A stretch of DNA of 16,913 nt from an uncultured Collinsella sp. (GCA_902491345.1 CABUHI010000034.1:1-16913); one strand, 5' to 3'. Shown: positions 7,616-15,642, counted from the first letter of the stretch. The notes: generated by a model not told the origin, from the letters alone. Translations and numbers: made by a program.

Positions 7616-8281
7616 ATGCCACGCGAGACCAATGCCGCCAAGCGCGAGCGCGCCATCGAGGTGTGTGAGCGCCTCAACCGTCGCTATGGCCCGGTCGAGT
7701 GCTTTTTGGACCACGAGAATCCCTTCCGCCTACTGATCGCGGTGCTGCTCTCGGCGCAAACGACCGATGCACAGGTCAACAAGGTGACGCCGCGGCTGTT
7801 TGCCCAGTGGCCCACGCCCGAGGCCATGGCGGGGGCGAGCGTGGCCGATGTGGCCGATACCATTAAGTCGCTCGGCTTTTATAAGAGCAAGGCCAAGCAC
7901 GCCGTGGAGGCCGCGCAGATGATCGTTGCCGATTACGGCGGCGAGGTGCCGGCCGACATGAAGGAACTCGTGAAGCTGCCGGGTGTGGGGCGCAAAACGG
8001 CGAACATCGTGCTCAACGTGGGGTTTGGCATTGTCGAGGGCATCGCGGTCGACACGCACGTCAACCGCATTGCGCACCGCCTGATGCTGAGTCCCAAGAC
8101 ACATGCCAAGGAGCCGCTCAAGACCGAGCAGGATCTGCTCAAGATTTTGCCGCACGAGTATTGGGAGTCGGTCAACCATCAGTGGATCACCTTCGGTCGC
8201 GAGATCTGCGACGCCCGCAAACCCAAGTGTGACGAGTGTCCGCTGGCAGATTTGTGCCCCAGCGTGCGCGTAGCGGGGTAG
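7616..8281 (+). CDS. nth: Endonuclease III (DNA glycosylase/AP lyase)
   Basis: A 221-residue bifunctional glycosylase that removes oxidised pyrimidines and nicks the abasic site by beta-elimination. LLSAQTTDAQVNKVTPRLF is the family's early signature. The helix-hairpin-helix LPGVGRKTANIVLN carries the catalytic Lys, and VDTHVNRIAHRL the catalytic Asp. The C-terminal 4Fe-4S motif is complete: CDARKPKCDECPLADLC, i.e. C-X6-C-X2-C-X5-C. Length is typical (E. coli Nth 211 aa). The ATG at 7616 is preceded by GAGGAG; upstream in-frame starts lack support. It lies 63 bp after the ABC gene. Its intact cluster contrasts with the cluster-free MutY-like paralogue at 791. Confidence 0.97.
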   Translation: MPRETNAAKRERAIEVCERLNRRYGPVECFLDHENPFRLLIAVLLSAQTTDAQVNKVTPRLFAQWPTPEAMAGASVADVADTIKSLGFYKSKAKHAVEAAQMIVADYGGEVPADMKELVKLPGVGRKTANIVLNVGFGIVEGIAVDTHVNRIAHRLMLSPKTHAKEPLKTEQDLLKILPHEYWESVNHQWITFGREICDARKPKCDECPLADLCPSVRVAG

Positions 8282-8286
8282 GGCGG

Positions 8287-8311
8287 AACGCATCTTCGTC
8301 TGGCGTTTTTT
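8287..8311 (+). terminator. Weak terminator-like hairpin after nth
   Basis: AACGC (8287-8291) can pair with GCGTT (8303-8307) just before a run of T (8306-8311). Five base pairs with an 11-nt loop is weak, but the T-tract and its position 6 bp after the nth stop make it plausible. Confidence 0.35.
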
Positions 8312-8385
8312 GCGGGGCTGGGTTTGCTCTTGAGCCGGAGTCCTCTCCATGCGCTACCATGACAGGCAATGTATTTGACGTACGA

Positions 8386-8413
8386 CCCGCCGAGCTTGCC
8401 CCGGCGGGCTTTT
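8386..8413 (+). promoter_or_regulatory. Terminator-like hairpin in the mfd leader (possible attenuator)
   Basis: CCCGCCG (8386-8392), a 9-nt loop, CGGCGGG (8402-8408), then CTTTT. It sits 25 nt before the mfd start codon and just upstream of the GGAGGAA ribosome site (8428-8434). A weak promoter-like pair, TTGAGC (8330-8335) and TACCAT (8355-8360), lies upstream. If transcription starts there, the hairpin is in the mfd leader. Otherwise it may end nth read-through. Confidence 0.45.
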
Positions 8414-8438
8414 GGCGTTGCGATGCCGGAGGAACAGC

Positions 8439-11400
8439 ATGCTCATTCACCGTATAGCCGCGCAGCTCTACACTGCCGAGGCGCTGCAGACCGTCGAGGC
8501 CGGACTCGATGCCGGCGAGGACGTGACGCTGGCCGTGTCGCAGTCGGGTCGCACGCTTATGGCGGCCGCCCAGTTTGCGCGCCGTCCGCGCCCGACGGTC
8601 TACATTGTGAGCGGCGAGGATGCGGCCGATCGCGCCGCGCGCAGCCTTGCCGCCTACGTGGGTCTGGCACACGTGTGCCGTTTTCCCGAGCGCAAGGACT
8701 ATCCGTGGCGCGAGCAGGCGCCCGACGACGCCGTGGTGGCGCAGCGCTGCGAGGCTCTGGGGCGTATCGTGCGCGGGGACAACTGCATCATGGTTGCCTC
8801 GGCCCGTGCGCTGCTGCGCTGCGTGCCGCCGGTCGAGAGTCGCTATTGGGAGTCCACGACCTTTGCGGTGGGCGAGGAGATTCCCTTTGACGAGGTGCCG
8901 CAGCGCCTGGTGGGCATGGGCTACACCAATGCCGGCGCCGCCGATGCGCCCGGTCTGTTCCGCGTGCACGGTGACACCGTCGAGGTGTTTCCCGCGCAGG
9001 AAAAGGCGCCCGTGCGCATTGAGTTCTTTGGCGATGAGATTGACCGCATCCGCCGTATGGTGAGTTCCACGGGGCAGACCATCGGCAACGAGGACAGCAT
9101 CGAAATCTTTCCCTGCCGCGAACTGGCACTCACCGACGAGGCCGTCCACAACATGCATGTGGCGCTCTATCGCGCCAGCCAGGACGACAGCAAACTGGCG
9201 GCGCTGCTCGAGATGGTGGATGCGCGTATCGTCACGCCCGAGCTCGACCGCTTTTTGCCGGTGATGTACGGCCAGACCGTAAGCCCGTTGGCGCACGTGA
9301 GCGGCAAGGCGCTGGTGGTTTTGTCCGAGCCGCGCTCGCTGTTCGACGACTGCCTGCGCGCCTACGAGGATATCGAGGCGCGTGCCGGCGAGGCAGGGAT
9401 TGACCGCCTGGATGGTCTGTACGTGCGCGCCCAACAGCTCGATTTTGGTGCCCAGCAGCGCCTGAACTATGTGAGCCTCATCCGTGCCGGCGGTGCGGTG
9501 ACGGCCGAGCTCAAGATTGAGCAGCCGGCCATCGCAGGCTCGGACAACCGTTTTATGACGCGCATCCAGGAAGTCGTGGGCAAGCGCTATGCCTGCGTGT
9601 TTGCCATTCCCGACCGCGGCGCGCGCGAGTCGATGGAGCTCACCTTTGGCGACGAGGGCATTACCTTTGAGGAATCGCTGACTGCGGCGCCCGAAAATGC
9701 CGGCGTCGTTGGCGAGCGCGTGCGCGTGGCGGCGGCGGATTCTGCCGACCGTGCTGTCCGCCAAGATGCTCATGCTGCAATTCGCGAGCGTCGCGCCGAC
9801 GCGCTCAACGCCCGCTCGCTCGAGGCGGGTGCCGCCCAGGCTGCCGCCGGCGCCGCCGTGCCCACCATCTCGCGCGGACGCGTGACCTTTGTCGATGCCG
9901 CTCTGCCGCAGGGCGTGGTGGTGCCCGATGCCAACCTGGCCGTGTTCTCGATCGCCGACCTCAACGCCCGCATGGATGCCAACCGCGCGCGCAGCCGCCG
10001 CAAGGTTGACATCACGCAGATCACGTTCCCGTTTAAGCCGGGCGACTACGTGGTGCACGCCACTCACGGCATCGCGCTCTTTAGCGAGATCGCGCGCCAA
10101 GAAGTGGGCGGCAAGGAGCGCGACTACTTTTTGCTGGAATATGCCGATGGCGACAAACTCTACGTGCCGCTCGAGCAGGTCGACCGCATCACGCGATACG
10201 TTGGCCCCGACGGCGACAAGCCGCGCCTGACCAGGCTCAACACCGCCGACTGGACGCGTGCCACCAACAAGGCGCGCAAGAACGCCAAAAAGCTGGCGTT
10301 TGACCTGGTCGACCTGTATACGCGCCGCTCGTCGATTACCGGTATCGCCTGCCCGCCCGACACGCCCGAGCAGATCGAGATGGAGGAGAGCTTTCCCTAC
10401 GACGAGACACGCGACCAGTTGGAGGCCATCGCCGATATTAAGGCCGACATGGAGGCGCCCAAGCCCATGGACCGCCTGCTGTGCGGCGACGTGGGCTTTG
10501 GCAAGACCGAGGTTGCCCTGCGCGCGGCGTTTAAGTGCGTGGACTCCGGCCGCCAGGTCATGGTGCTCTGCCCCACGACCATTCTTGCCCAGCAGCACTA
10601 CGAGACGTTCTTTGAGCGTTTTGCCCCGTTTGGCCTCGAGGTCGAGGTGCTTAGCCGCTTTCGCACGCCGGCGCAGCAAAAGCGCGCGCTCAAGGCGTTC
10701 GCCGAGGGCACGATCGACGTGCTCATCGGCACGCACCGCCTGCTTTCGGCCGATGTGAACCCCAAGAACCTGGGCCTGGTGATTATCGACGAGGAACAGC
10801 GCTTTGGCGTGCAGCACAAGGAGCAGCTCAAGAACCTGCGCGAGCAGATTGACGTGCTCACGCTTTCGGCAACGCCCATCCCGCGTACCATGCAGATGGC
10901 CACGAGCGGCGTGCGCGATATGAGCCTGATCACCACGCCGCCGACCGGGCGTCGTCCCGTGATCGTGCACGTGGGGGAGTACGACCCTGACGTGGTAAGT
11001 GCGGCGATTCGCCTGGAGGTGGGCCGCGGCGGTCAGGTGTACTACGTGTCCAACCGCGTCAAGACCATCGACGACGCCGTGGCGCGCGTGCACGAGGCCG
11101 CGCCCGAGGCGCGCGTGGGCGTGGCGCACGGCAAGATGAGCCCGCGCGAGGTCGAGGACGTGATGATCGAGTTCGCGACCAAAAAGATCGACGTGCTCAT
11201 CGCCACGACCATCGTGGAGAGCGGCATCGACAACGCGACCGCCAACACGCTCATCATCGAGGATTCGCAGCGCCTAGGCCTGGCGCAGCTCTATCAGCTC
11301 AAGGGCCGTGTGGGTCGCTCTGCCACGCAGGCCTACGCGTACTTTATGTTCCCGGGCGAGCTGCCACTCACCGAGGAGGCGACGGCGCGCCTGACCGCAC

Positions 11401-12071
11401 TTTCCGAGTTCCAAGACCTGGGCAGCGGCATGCGCATCGCCATGCGCGACCTGGAGATTCGCGGCGCCGGCTCGCTTATGGGCGCCGAGCAGCACGGCAA
11501 CCTGTCGAGCGTGGGCTTTGACCTGTTTACGCAGATGCTGGGCCAGGCGGTGGCCGAGGCGCGCGGCGATGACGACGCCGGCGTGGAGGCGGCGAGCGTG
11601 GGCATTAACCTGCCGGCCGATTACTTCTTGTCCGAGGAGTACCTGCCGGCGGTGGATCAGCGCGTGCTCGTGTACCGTAAGCTCGCAGCGGCCGAGGACC
11701 TGGAGAGCATCGACGAGGTACAGGAAGAGACCGAGGCCGCGCACGGTGAGCTGCCGTTGGCGGGGCTCAACCTGTTCAACCGCGCGCGCATCCGTATTCG
11801 CGGCGAGCGCCTGGGGCTCGAGAGCGTCACGCTCAGTGGCGGTCGCATCACGTTTTTGGGCGTCGACGTGCCCAAGAAGGTGGCCTTTGAGCTTAAGACC
11901 CGCTATGGTGCGGTGAACTTTCCCAAGAGCCGCAAGCTGTCGGTGCCCTACAAGGCGGGCGCCGGTGCGGGCAGCGGCCTGGGTCGCGGCCTCGACGCCA
12001 ACGACGGCACCGGCCCGGTGGCCGCGGCGCTCATGCTGCTGCAGCAGCTGGGTGCTAGTGACGACGACTAA
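8439..12071 (+). CDS. mfd: Transcription-repair coupling factor Mfd
   Basis: A 1210-residue ATP-dependent DNA translocase that removes stalled RNA polymerase at lesions and recruits UvrA (E. coli Mfd 1148 aa). The N-terminal UvrB-like module is recognisable from LAVSQSGRTLMAAAQFA and GYTNAGAADAPGLFRVHGD with VRIEFFGDEIDRIR. The RNA-polymerase-interaction domain, from PFKPGDYVVHATHGIALF to YVPLEQVDRITRYVG, lies at about 530-590. The superfamily-2 helicase motor has GDVGFGKTE (about 683-691), the DEEQ box (784-787), TLSATPIPRTMQM, and the GRVGRSATQAYAYF motif (about 955-970). The C-terminal autoinhibitory TRCF domain covers about 1010-1210. An Ala-rich insertion lies before the interaction domain, around NARSLEAGAAQAAAGAA. 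The ATG at 8439 has GGAGGAA in front; an earlier in-frame start at 8412 would overlap the hairpin. Confidence 0.97.
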   Translation: MLIHRIAAQLYTAEALQTVEAGLDAGEDVTLAVSQSGRTLMAAAQFARRPRPTVYIVSGEDAADRAARSLAAYVGLAHVCRFPERKDYPWREQAPDDAVVAQRCEALGRIVRGDNCIMVASARALLRCVPPVESRYWESTTFAVGEEIPFDEVPQRLVGMGYTNAGAADAPGLFRVHGDTVEVFPAQEKAPVRIEFFGDEIDRIRRMVSSTGQTIGNEDSIEIFPCRELALTDEAVHNMHVALYRASQDDSKLAALLEMVDARIVTPELDRFLPVMYGQTVSPLAHVSGKALVVLSEPRSLFDDCLRAYEDIEARAGEAGIDRLDGLYVRAQQLDFGAQQRLNYVSLIRAGGAVTAELKIEQPAIAGSDNRFMTRIQEVVGKRYACVFAIPDRGARESMELTFGDEGITFEESLTAAPENAGVVGERVRVAAADSADRAVRQDAHAAIRERRADALNARSLEAGAAQAAAGAAVPTISRGRVTFVDAALPQGVVVPDANLAVFSIADLNARMDANRARSRRKVDITQITFPFKPGDYVVHATHGIALFSEIARQEVGGKERDYFLLEYADGDKLYVPLEQVDRITRYVGPDGDKPRLTRLNTADWTRATNKARKNAKKLAFDLVDLYTRRSSITGIACPPDTPEQIEMEESFPYDETRDQLEAIADIKADMEAPKPMDRLLCGDVGFGKTEVALRAAFKCVDSGRQVMVLCPTTILAQQHYETFFERFAPFGLEVEVLSRFRTPAQQKRALKAFAEGTIDVLIGTHRLLSADVNPKNLGLVIIDEEQRFGVQHKEQLKNLREQIDVLTLSATPIPRTMQMATSGVRDMSLITTPPTGRRPVIVHVGEYDPDVVSAAIRLEVGRGGQVYYVSNRVKTIDDAVARVHEAAPEARVGVAHGKMSPREVEDVMIEFATKKIDVLIATTIVESGIDNATANTLIIEDSQRLGLAQLYQLKGRVGRSATQAYAYFMFPGELPLTEEATARLTALSEFQDLGSGMRIAMRDLEIRGAGSLMGAEQHGNLSSVGFDLFTQMLGQAVAEARGDDDAGVEAASVGINLPADYFLSEEYLPAVDQRVLVYRKLAAAEDLESIDEVQEETEAAHGELPLAGLNLFNRARIRIRGERLGLESVTLSGGRITFLGVDVPKKVAFELKTRYGAVNFPKSRKLSVPYKAGAGAGSGLGRGLDANDGTGPVAAALMLLQQLGASDDD

Positions 12072-12108
12072 CGGGTCGACGCTGCAAACGCCCCATTTGG
12101 GCACCCTG
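12069..12108. repeat. Dispersed repeat R1, copy 1, starting in the mfd stop codon
   Basis: TAACGGGTCGACGCTGC (12069-12085), eight variable bases, then CATTTGGGCA (12094-12103) and CTG. The same two blocks at the same spacing occur at 16697-16736. The alignment is gap-free, with about 31 of 40 bases identical. Copy 1 can form a small GCCC-CATTT-GGGC hairpin. It fills most of the 56-bp gap between mfd and the PAP2 gene. Confidence 0.6.
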
Positions 12109-12127
12109 GTTCCATCGAAAGGAAAGC

Positions 12128-12991
12128 ATGTTCGGATACATCTATAAGAAAGATGTCGCCATGATCGCGGTTGTCCTGTGCCTTTGTCTGGGCGTAGGCA
12201 GTTTCTTCGATTATCAGATCTCGAGCGCGCTGTTCAACATCGGCAGCATGTACGGCCGCTTTATCGAGGCCGCCGGCGAGCTGCCGTTCGAGCTGACGGC
12301 AAGCGTCGCGGGCGTTATGCTCGTGCGCGCGGCGCGTCCCGACTCCAGGGGGAGCAAATGGCTCGCCGTGCTCGGCATCCTCGTCAACGTTGGCCTGGCC
12401 GGCTACGAGATCGTCTCGTCCCTGAAGGTTGGCGGCAAACTCATCGCTGTTCAGTTGGTGCTGACGTTTGTGCTGGTTATCGCCGCCAACCTTATCGTCT
12501 ATCGCTTCACGCGCACGACCGAGTCCGACGAGCTCACGCGCTGGGCGTTGATGGTACTTGCCGTGTGGGTTGCTCAGGCCATTATCCTCAACGTGATCGT
12601 CAAGCCGCTGTGGTCGCGCCCGCGCATGCGCGTGATCGAGGTCACGCCGGGGCTCAATTTTCAGCCGTGGTGGGTGATCGGCAACCCCGACAAGTGGGCC
12701 TATATTGCCGCCGGTGTAGTCAAGGACGGCTTTAAGTCGTTTGCGAGCGGACACACGGCGCATGCGGCGATCGGCCTTATGCTCGCCGGGCTTCCCGCGA
12801 CGGCCTTTAAGGAAAAGCCGTCGCGCCGTCGTGTGGTCTTTTGGACGGCGGCTGTGGTCGCGGCGCTCGTCGCGTTTGGCCGCATCGTGATCGGAGCGCA
12901 CTTTTTGAGTGACGTGAGCTGCGGTTTTGCTCTGGTGCTGGCACTTGAGTGCCTTGCCGCGCGTATTGCCTATCCCAACGGCGTACAATAG
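12128..12991 (+). CDS. PAP2-superfamily membrane phosphatase
   Basis: A 287-residue integral membrane protein with about six hydrophobic segments and the PAP2 acid-phosphatase signature spread over three blocks. These are K159-PLWSRP (K-x5-RP), S207-G208-H209 in FASGHTAHA, and R-x5-H258-x3-D262 in GRIVIGAHFLSDV. All catalytic residues are present. PAP2 enzymes of this kind dephosphorylate lipid phosphates such as phosphatidic acid or undecaprenyl pyrophosphate, usually on the outer face of the membrane. The exact substrate is unknown. The start at 12128 has AAAGGAAAG in front. It lies 56 bp after mfd with no terminator between and may be read through from it. The threonine-aldolase gene follows after 45 bp with its own ribosome site, so these two may share a transcript. 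Confidence 0.88.
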   Translation: MFGYIYKKDVAMIAVVLCLCLGVGSFFDYQISSALFNIGSMYGRFIEAAGELPFELTASVAGVMLVRAARPDSRGSKWLAVLGILVNVGLAGYEIVSSLKVGGKLIAVQLVLTFVLVIAANLIVYRFTRTTESDELTRWALMVLAVWVAQAIILNVIVKPLWSRPRMRVIEVTPGLNFQPWWVIGNPDKWAYIAAGVVKDGFKSFASGHTAHAAIGLMLAGLPATAFKEKPSRRRVVFWTAAVVAALVAFGRIVIGAHFLSDVSCGFALVLALECLAARIAYPNGVQ

Positions 12992-13036
12992 CCCCGTTTG
13001 AATCATCTGGCCGATACCCGGTAAGAGAGGATTGCC

Positions 13037-14062
13037 ATGCTCGCGTTTAACAACGACTATTCCCACGGTGCACATCCTGCAGTGCTGCAGGCGCTCGTCG
13101 ATACCAATATGGAGCCGCAGCCCGGCTACGGTACCGATGCGCACACCGAGCGTGCCAAGCAACTTATTCGCGAGGCCTGTCAGGCGCCTGACGCCGACGT
13201 GTTTTTCCTGGTGGGCGGCACGCAGGCTAACGCCACGGTGATCGACATGCTGCTCGCGCCGTACGAGGGCGTCGTTGCTGCCGAGACCGGCCACGTCGCC
13301 TGCCACGAGGCGGGCGCCATCGAGTTTGGCGGCCACAAGGTGCTCACCATCCCCGGCTACGAGGGCAAGATGCACGCCGAGGACCTCGAGAACTATATCC
13401 AGGTGTTCTACGAAAACGAGAGCTACGAGCACACGGTGTTCCCGGGCGCCGTGTACGTGAGCCTATCGACTGAGTACGGCACGCTGTACTCCAAGGCCGA
13501 GCTCGCGGCGATTCATGCGGTATGCCAGAAGCGCGAGATTCCGCTGTTTGTGGATGGCGCCCGCCTGGCCTATGCACTGGCGGCCGATGAGTGCGACATT
13601 ACCCTGCCCGAGCTGGCGCAGCTGTGTGACGTGTTCTACATCGGCGGCACCAAGTGCGGCGCGCTCTGCGGCGAGGCTGTGGTGTTCTGCGGCATGCACG
13701 CTCCGGCACATCCCATTCCGCGCATTAAGCAGCACGGCGCGCTGTTGGCCAAGGGCCGCCTGACGGGCGTGCAGTTTGAGGCACTCTTTACCGATGGCTT
13801 GTATTTTGAGATTGGTCGACAGGCGATCGAAACCGCGCAGACGCTTCGTCGCGTGCTGCACGAGCACGGCTACCGGTTCTTTTTGGAGACGCCCACAAAC
13901 CAGCAGTTTGTGATTCTGCCCAACGAGGACATGGCGCGCATTCGCGAGCACGCCTCGATCGAGTACTGGGAAAAGTACGACGAGACCCACACGGTGGTGC
14001 GCTTTTGCACTAGCTGGGCCACGACGCAGGAGGATATCGACGCGTTGGCGGCTGTCCTGTAG
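13037..14062 (+). CDS. ltaE: Low-specificity L-threonine aldolase (PLP-dependent, beta-eliminating lyase family)
   Basis: A 341-residue fold-type I PLP enzyme. Threonine aldolases split L-threonine or L-allo-threonine to glycine and acetaldehyde in the cytoplasm. The family N-terminus is clear: FNNDYSHGAHPAVLQAL and PGYGTDAHTERAKQLI. VFFLVGGTQANATVIDML contains the phosphate-binding turn, ETGHVACHEAGAIE the residue that stacks on PLP, VDGARLAYAL the Asp that holds the pyridine nitrogen, and YIGGTKCGALCGEAVVF the PLP lysine (about K206). Length is typical. Close relatives in this family may prefer other beta-hydroxy amino acids, so the substrate is inferred. AGAGAGG at 13024-13030 sets the start. 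A strong terminator follows 18 bp after the stop. Confidence 0.88.
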   Translation: MLAFNNDYSHGAHPAVLQALVDTNMEPQPGYGTDAHTERAKQLIREACQAPDADVFFLVGGTQANATVIDMLLAPYEGVVAAETGHVACHEAGAIEFGGHKVLTIPGYEGKMHAEDLENYIQVFYENESYEHTVFPGAVYVSLSTEYGTLYSKAELAAIHAVCQKREIPLFVDGARLAYALAADECDITLPELAQLCDVFYIGGTKCGALCGEAVVFCGMHAPAHPIPRIKQHGALLAKGRLTGVQFEALFTDGLYFEIGRQAIETAQTLRRVLHEHGYRFFLETPTNQQFVILPNEDMARIREHASIEYWEKYDETHTVVRFCTSWATTQEDIDALAAVL

Positions 14063-14080
14063 CCTGATGTAATGACGAGG

Positions 14081-14124
14081 GGCCGCCTTGCGCTTGGGTT
14101 TGGCGCAAGGCGGCCTTTGTTTTT
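14081..14124 (+). terminator. Strong rho-independent terminator after the threonine aldolase
   Basis: GGCCGCCTTGCGC (14081-14093), a 9-nt loop, then GCGCAAGGCGGCC (14103-14115) gives a perfect 13-bp stem, followed by TTTGTTTTT. The next gene starts 16 nt beyond the T-tract, so this hairpin also sits directly before its ribosome site. Confidence 0.93.
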
Positions 14125-14140
14125 GAGGGAGAAGGGTTGT

Positions 14141-14731
14141 ATGACCGAGATGTTCGAGCCGACGATTCGTCTGGCGACGCCCGATGATGCGCCGGCGTTG
14201 CTTGCCATCTATGAGCCGTATGTGCGCCAGACGGCGATTACCTGCGAATACGAGGTGCCGAGCGTTGAGGAGTTCGCCGGGCGCATCGAGCGTACGCTCA
14301 AGCGCTATCCGTATCTGGTGATGGAGCTGGACGGGCGTCCGGTAGGCTATGCCTATGTGAGCCCGCTCAACAGCCGCGAGGCATACGACTGGTCGGTCGA
14401 AACGTCGATCTACCTGGCGCGCGACGTGCGCCACGGCGGGCTGGGCCGCAAGCTGCACGATGCGCTCAAGCAATGTCTGATCGCGATGGGCATCACCAAT
14501 ATGTGCGCGCTCATCGCCGCACCGCACGACAAGGACGACGAGTATCTGACGCACAACAGCCAAGACTTCCATGCCCATATGGGGTATCGCCTGGTGGGTG
14601 CCTTCGACCGCTGCGCCCAAAAGTTCGGCCGCTGGTACGACATGTGTTGGATGGAGTTGGTCCTAGCCGAGCGCGTCCCTAACCAACCCAAACCAACCTG
14701 GTTCCCCGACCTCCCCAAACCTACCATTTAG
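14141..14731 (+). CDS. GNAT-family N-acetyltransferase, phosphinothricin-acetyltransferase-like
   Basis: A 196-residue acetyl-CoA-dependent acetyltransferase. The fold runs from TIRLATPDDAPALLAIYEPYV through ITCEYEVPSVEEF. The acetyl-CoA-binding region is around DVRHGGLGRKLHDALKQC, a variant of the R/Q-x-x-G-x-G/A loop. The subfamily C-terminal block HAHMGYRLVGAFDRCAQKFGRWYDMCWME resembles the Pat/Bar/YwnH group, which acetylates small amines such as phosphinothricin or methionine sulfone; the substrate here is unknown. ATG 14141 is chosen over an in-frame ATG at 14072, which would place the terminator inside the gene. GAGGGAGAAGGG precedes 14141. The last roughly 20 residues (VPNQPKPTWFPDLPKPTI) are Pro/Lys-rich and encoded by repeat-like DNA, so the tail is probably not part of the fold. 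No promoter is visible between terminator and gene. Confidence 0.85.
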   Translation: MTEMFEPTIRLATPDDAPALLAIYEPYVRQTAITCEYEVPSVEEFAGRIERTLKRYPYLVMELDGRPVGYAYVSPLNSREAYDWSVETSIYLARDVRHGGLGRKLHDALKQCLIAMGITNMCALIAAPHDKDDEYLTHNSQDFHAHMGYRLVGAFDRCAQKFGRWYDMCWMELVLAERVPNQPKPTWFPDLPKPTI

Positions 14732-14756
14732 GGACAGGTTTATTTTGGCAGGTTAG
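14675..14756. repeat. Inverted-repeat element across the convergent gene ends, possible bidirectional terminator
   Basis: GTCCCTAA (14675-14682) and TTAGGGAC (14728-14735) are exact inverted repeats. CTAACC (14679-14684) and GGTTAG (14751-14756) form another pair, and AAACCT (14717-14722) with AGGTTT (14736-14741) a third. The element covers the last codons of the acetyltransferase gene, its stop and the stop of the convergent GntR gene. The + strand reads AGGTTTATTTT after the stem, so it could end acetyltransferase transcription. AGGGACAGGTTTATTTTGGC resembles a word I associate with dispersed repeats in bacterial genomes; this is unchecked. Confidence 0.45.
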
Positions 14757-15475
14757 CCGATGGGCTCGGTGTATTTGGCGCGGTCGGTGCGTTGGATGCG
14801 CTTGGAGACATGGAGCGGGCGGCCGTCCGTGTCGTAGACGTAGTCGGTGATCAGGATCAGCGCCTGCCCGCGCTCAACGTTGAGCAAAAACGCCTCGTTT
14901 TGCGAGGCATAGCACACCTCAAAGGTCTTGTGCCCCTGTGCCGGCGCGCGATGGAATTCTTGGCGCAGCGTCGCGTAGAGCGAACCGTTGATATCGCGAT
15001 CGATGAGCGTCTCGAAGCTTGGCGGCAGGTAGGTGGTCTCCAGGCACAGTGGCACGTCGTCCAGGTAGCGCAGGCGGACAAGTTTGACGAGCTTGCTGCC
15101 CACGGCGGCGTCAAAGAACTTAGCTATGCTGCCGGCCGCCTTGGCAAAGCCCGAGTCCACGGTGCGCGTGGTGGGCTTCATGCCCTGACCTTCGACCTGC
15201 TTGGTATAGCTCGAAAACACTAGGTTGTTCTCGTGGAGCGCGGGCGTGTCGGCCACAAAGGCGCCACGCCCGCGCTCGGTGCGCACCAGGCCCTCATCAA
15301 CGAGAACCTTAAGGGCGTGGCGCACGGTGCTGCGCGACAGCCCCGATTCGTCCATGAGCTCCATCTCGGACGGCAGCTTGTCTCCGCGTGCGTAGATGCC
15401 GGCGGCGATGCGGTCGCGAAGCGTACCCGCCAAGCGCTCGTATTGGCTCAGTTTCTTTTTAGATGAAGCGTTCAT
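14753..15475 (-). CDS. GntR-family regulator, HutC subfamily with UTRA ligand-binding domain
   Basis: A 240-residue transcription regulator. The N-terminal GntR winged helix-turn-helix covers about 10-75: YERLAGTLRDRIAAGIYARG, KLPSEMELMDESGLSRSTVRHALKVL and LVRTERGRGAFVA. The C-terminal UTRA domain covers about 95-235, with LVKLVRLRYLDDVPLCLETTYLP and the closing DTDGRPLHVSKRIQRTDRAKY. UTRA regulators sense small sugars, sugar phosphates or amino-acid derivatives and usually repress nearby genes. It is divergent from the FrlB-like gene, across a 205-bp AT-rich region with repeated TTGTATGC boxes, so it probably controls that gene and itself. A phosphorylated Amadori compound as inducer would fit the neighbour but is inference. 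The ribosome site before its start is weak. Confidence 0.92.
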   Translation of the reverse strand: MNASSKKKLSQYERLAGTLRDRIAAGIYARGDKLPSEMELMDESGLSRSTVRHALKVLVDEGLVRTERGRGAFVADTPALHENNLVFSSYTKQVEGQGMKPTTRTVDSGFAKAAGSIAKFFDAAVGSKLVKLVRLRYLDDVPLCLETTYLPPSFETLIDRDINGSLYATLRQEFHRAPAQGHKTFEVCYASQNEAFLLNVERGQALILITDYVYDTDGRPLHVSKRIQRTDRAKYTEPIG

Positions 15476-15491
15476 GCGATCAGCCTATATT

Positions 15492-15523
15492 TAACTTGTA
15501 TGCTTATCTAAGCAAGCATGTAT
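15492..15523. promoter_or_regulatory. Candidate GntR operator cluster near the regulator start
   Basis: TAACTTGTATGC (15492-15503) is identical to 15631-15642. A related GCATGTAT follows at 15516-15523, and GCTTA-TC-TAAGC between them forms a short dyad (15502-15513). HutC-type operators are often GT-x-TA-x-AC-like and AT-rich, which fits. It is 17-48 bp upstream of the regulator's start codon on the minus strand, where autoregulation would act. Confidence 0.45.
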
Positions 15524-15595
15524 TCAACACAACAATAAAACCGCTGGTATTGAGCTACCGAAAACCTTACCAGCAAAATTTCTAAGATAAATATA

Positions 15596-15603
15596 GCATA
15601 CAA
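15596..15603. promoter_or_regulatory. Candidate operator box, inverted orientation
   Basis: GCATACAA is the exact reverse complement of TTGTATGC seen at 15496-15503 and 15635-15642. It directly follows an AT-rich AAGATAAATATA stretch (15584-15595) that could hold the -10 of the FrlB-like gene. A repressor bound here would block transcription. Confidence 0.4.
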
Positions 15604-15621
15604 CTAGTCGACATAACCAAA

Positions 15622-15642
15622 ACATGTATGTAACTTGTATGC
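15622..15642. promoter_or_regulatory. Candidate operator box upstream of the FrlB-like gene
   Basis: ACATGTATGT (15622-15631) runs into TAACTTGTATGC (15631-15642), an exact copy of the 12-mer near the regulator start. It lies 39 bp before the start codon of the FrlB-like gene. Confidence 0.45.

Noticed and set aside
8187..11129. A 980-codon open frame on the minus strand, opposite mfd
   Set aside because: It is antisense to a full-length, motif-complete Mfd. Its protein is Arg/His/Ala-rich with no domain, which is the usual mirror image of GC-rich codon bias.
14072..14140. Upstream ATG for the acetyltransferase at 14072
   Set aside because: It would translate through a 13-bp terminator stem; the ATG at 14141 has a good ribosome site and matches the GNAT start.
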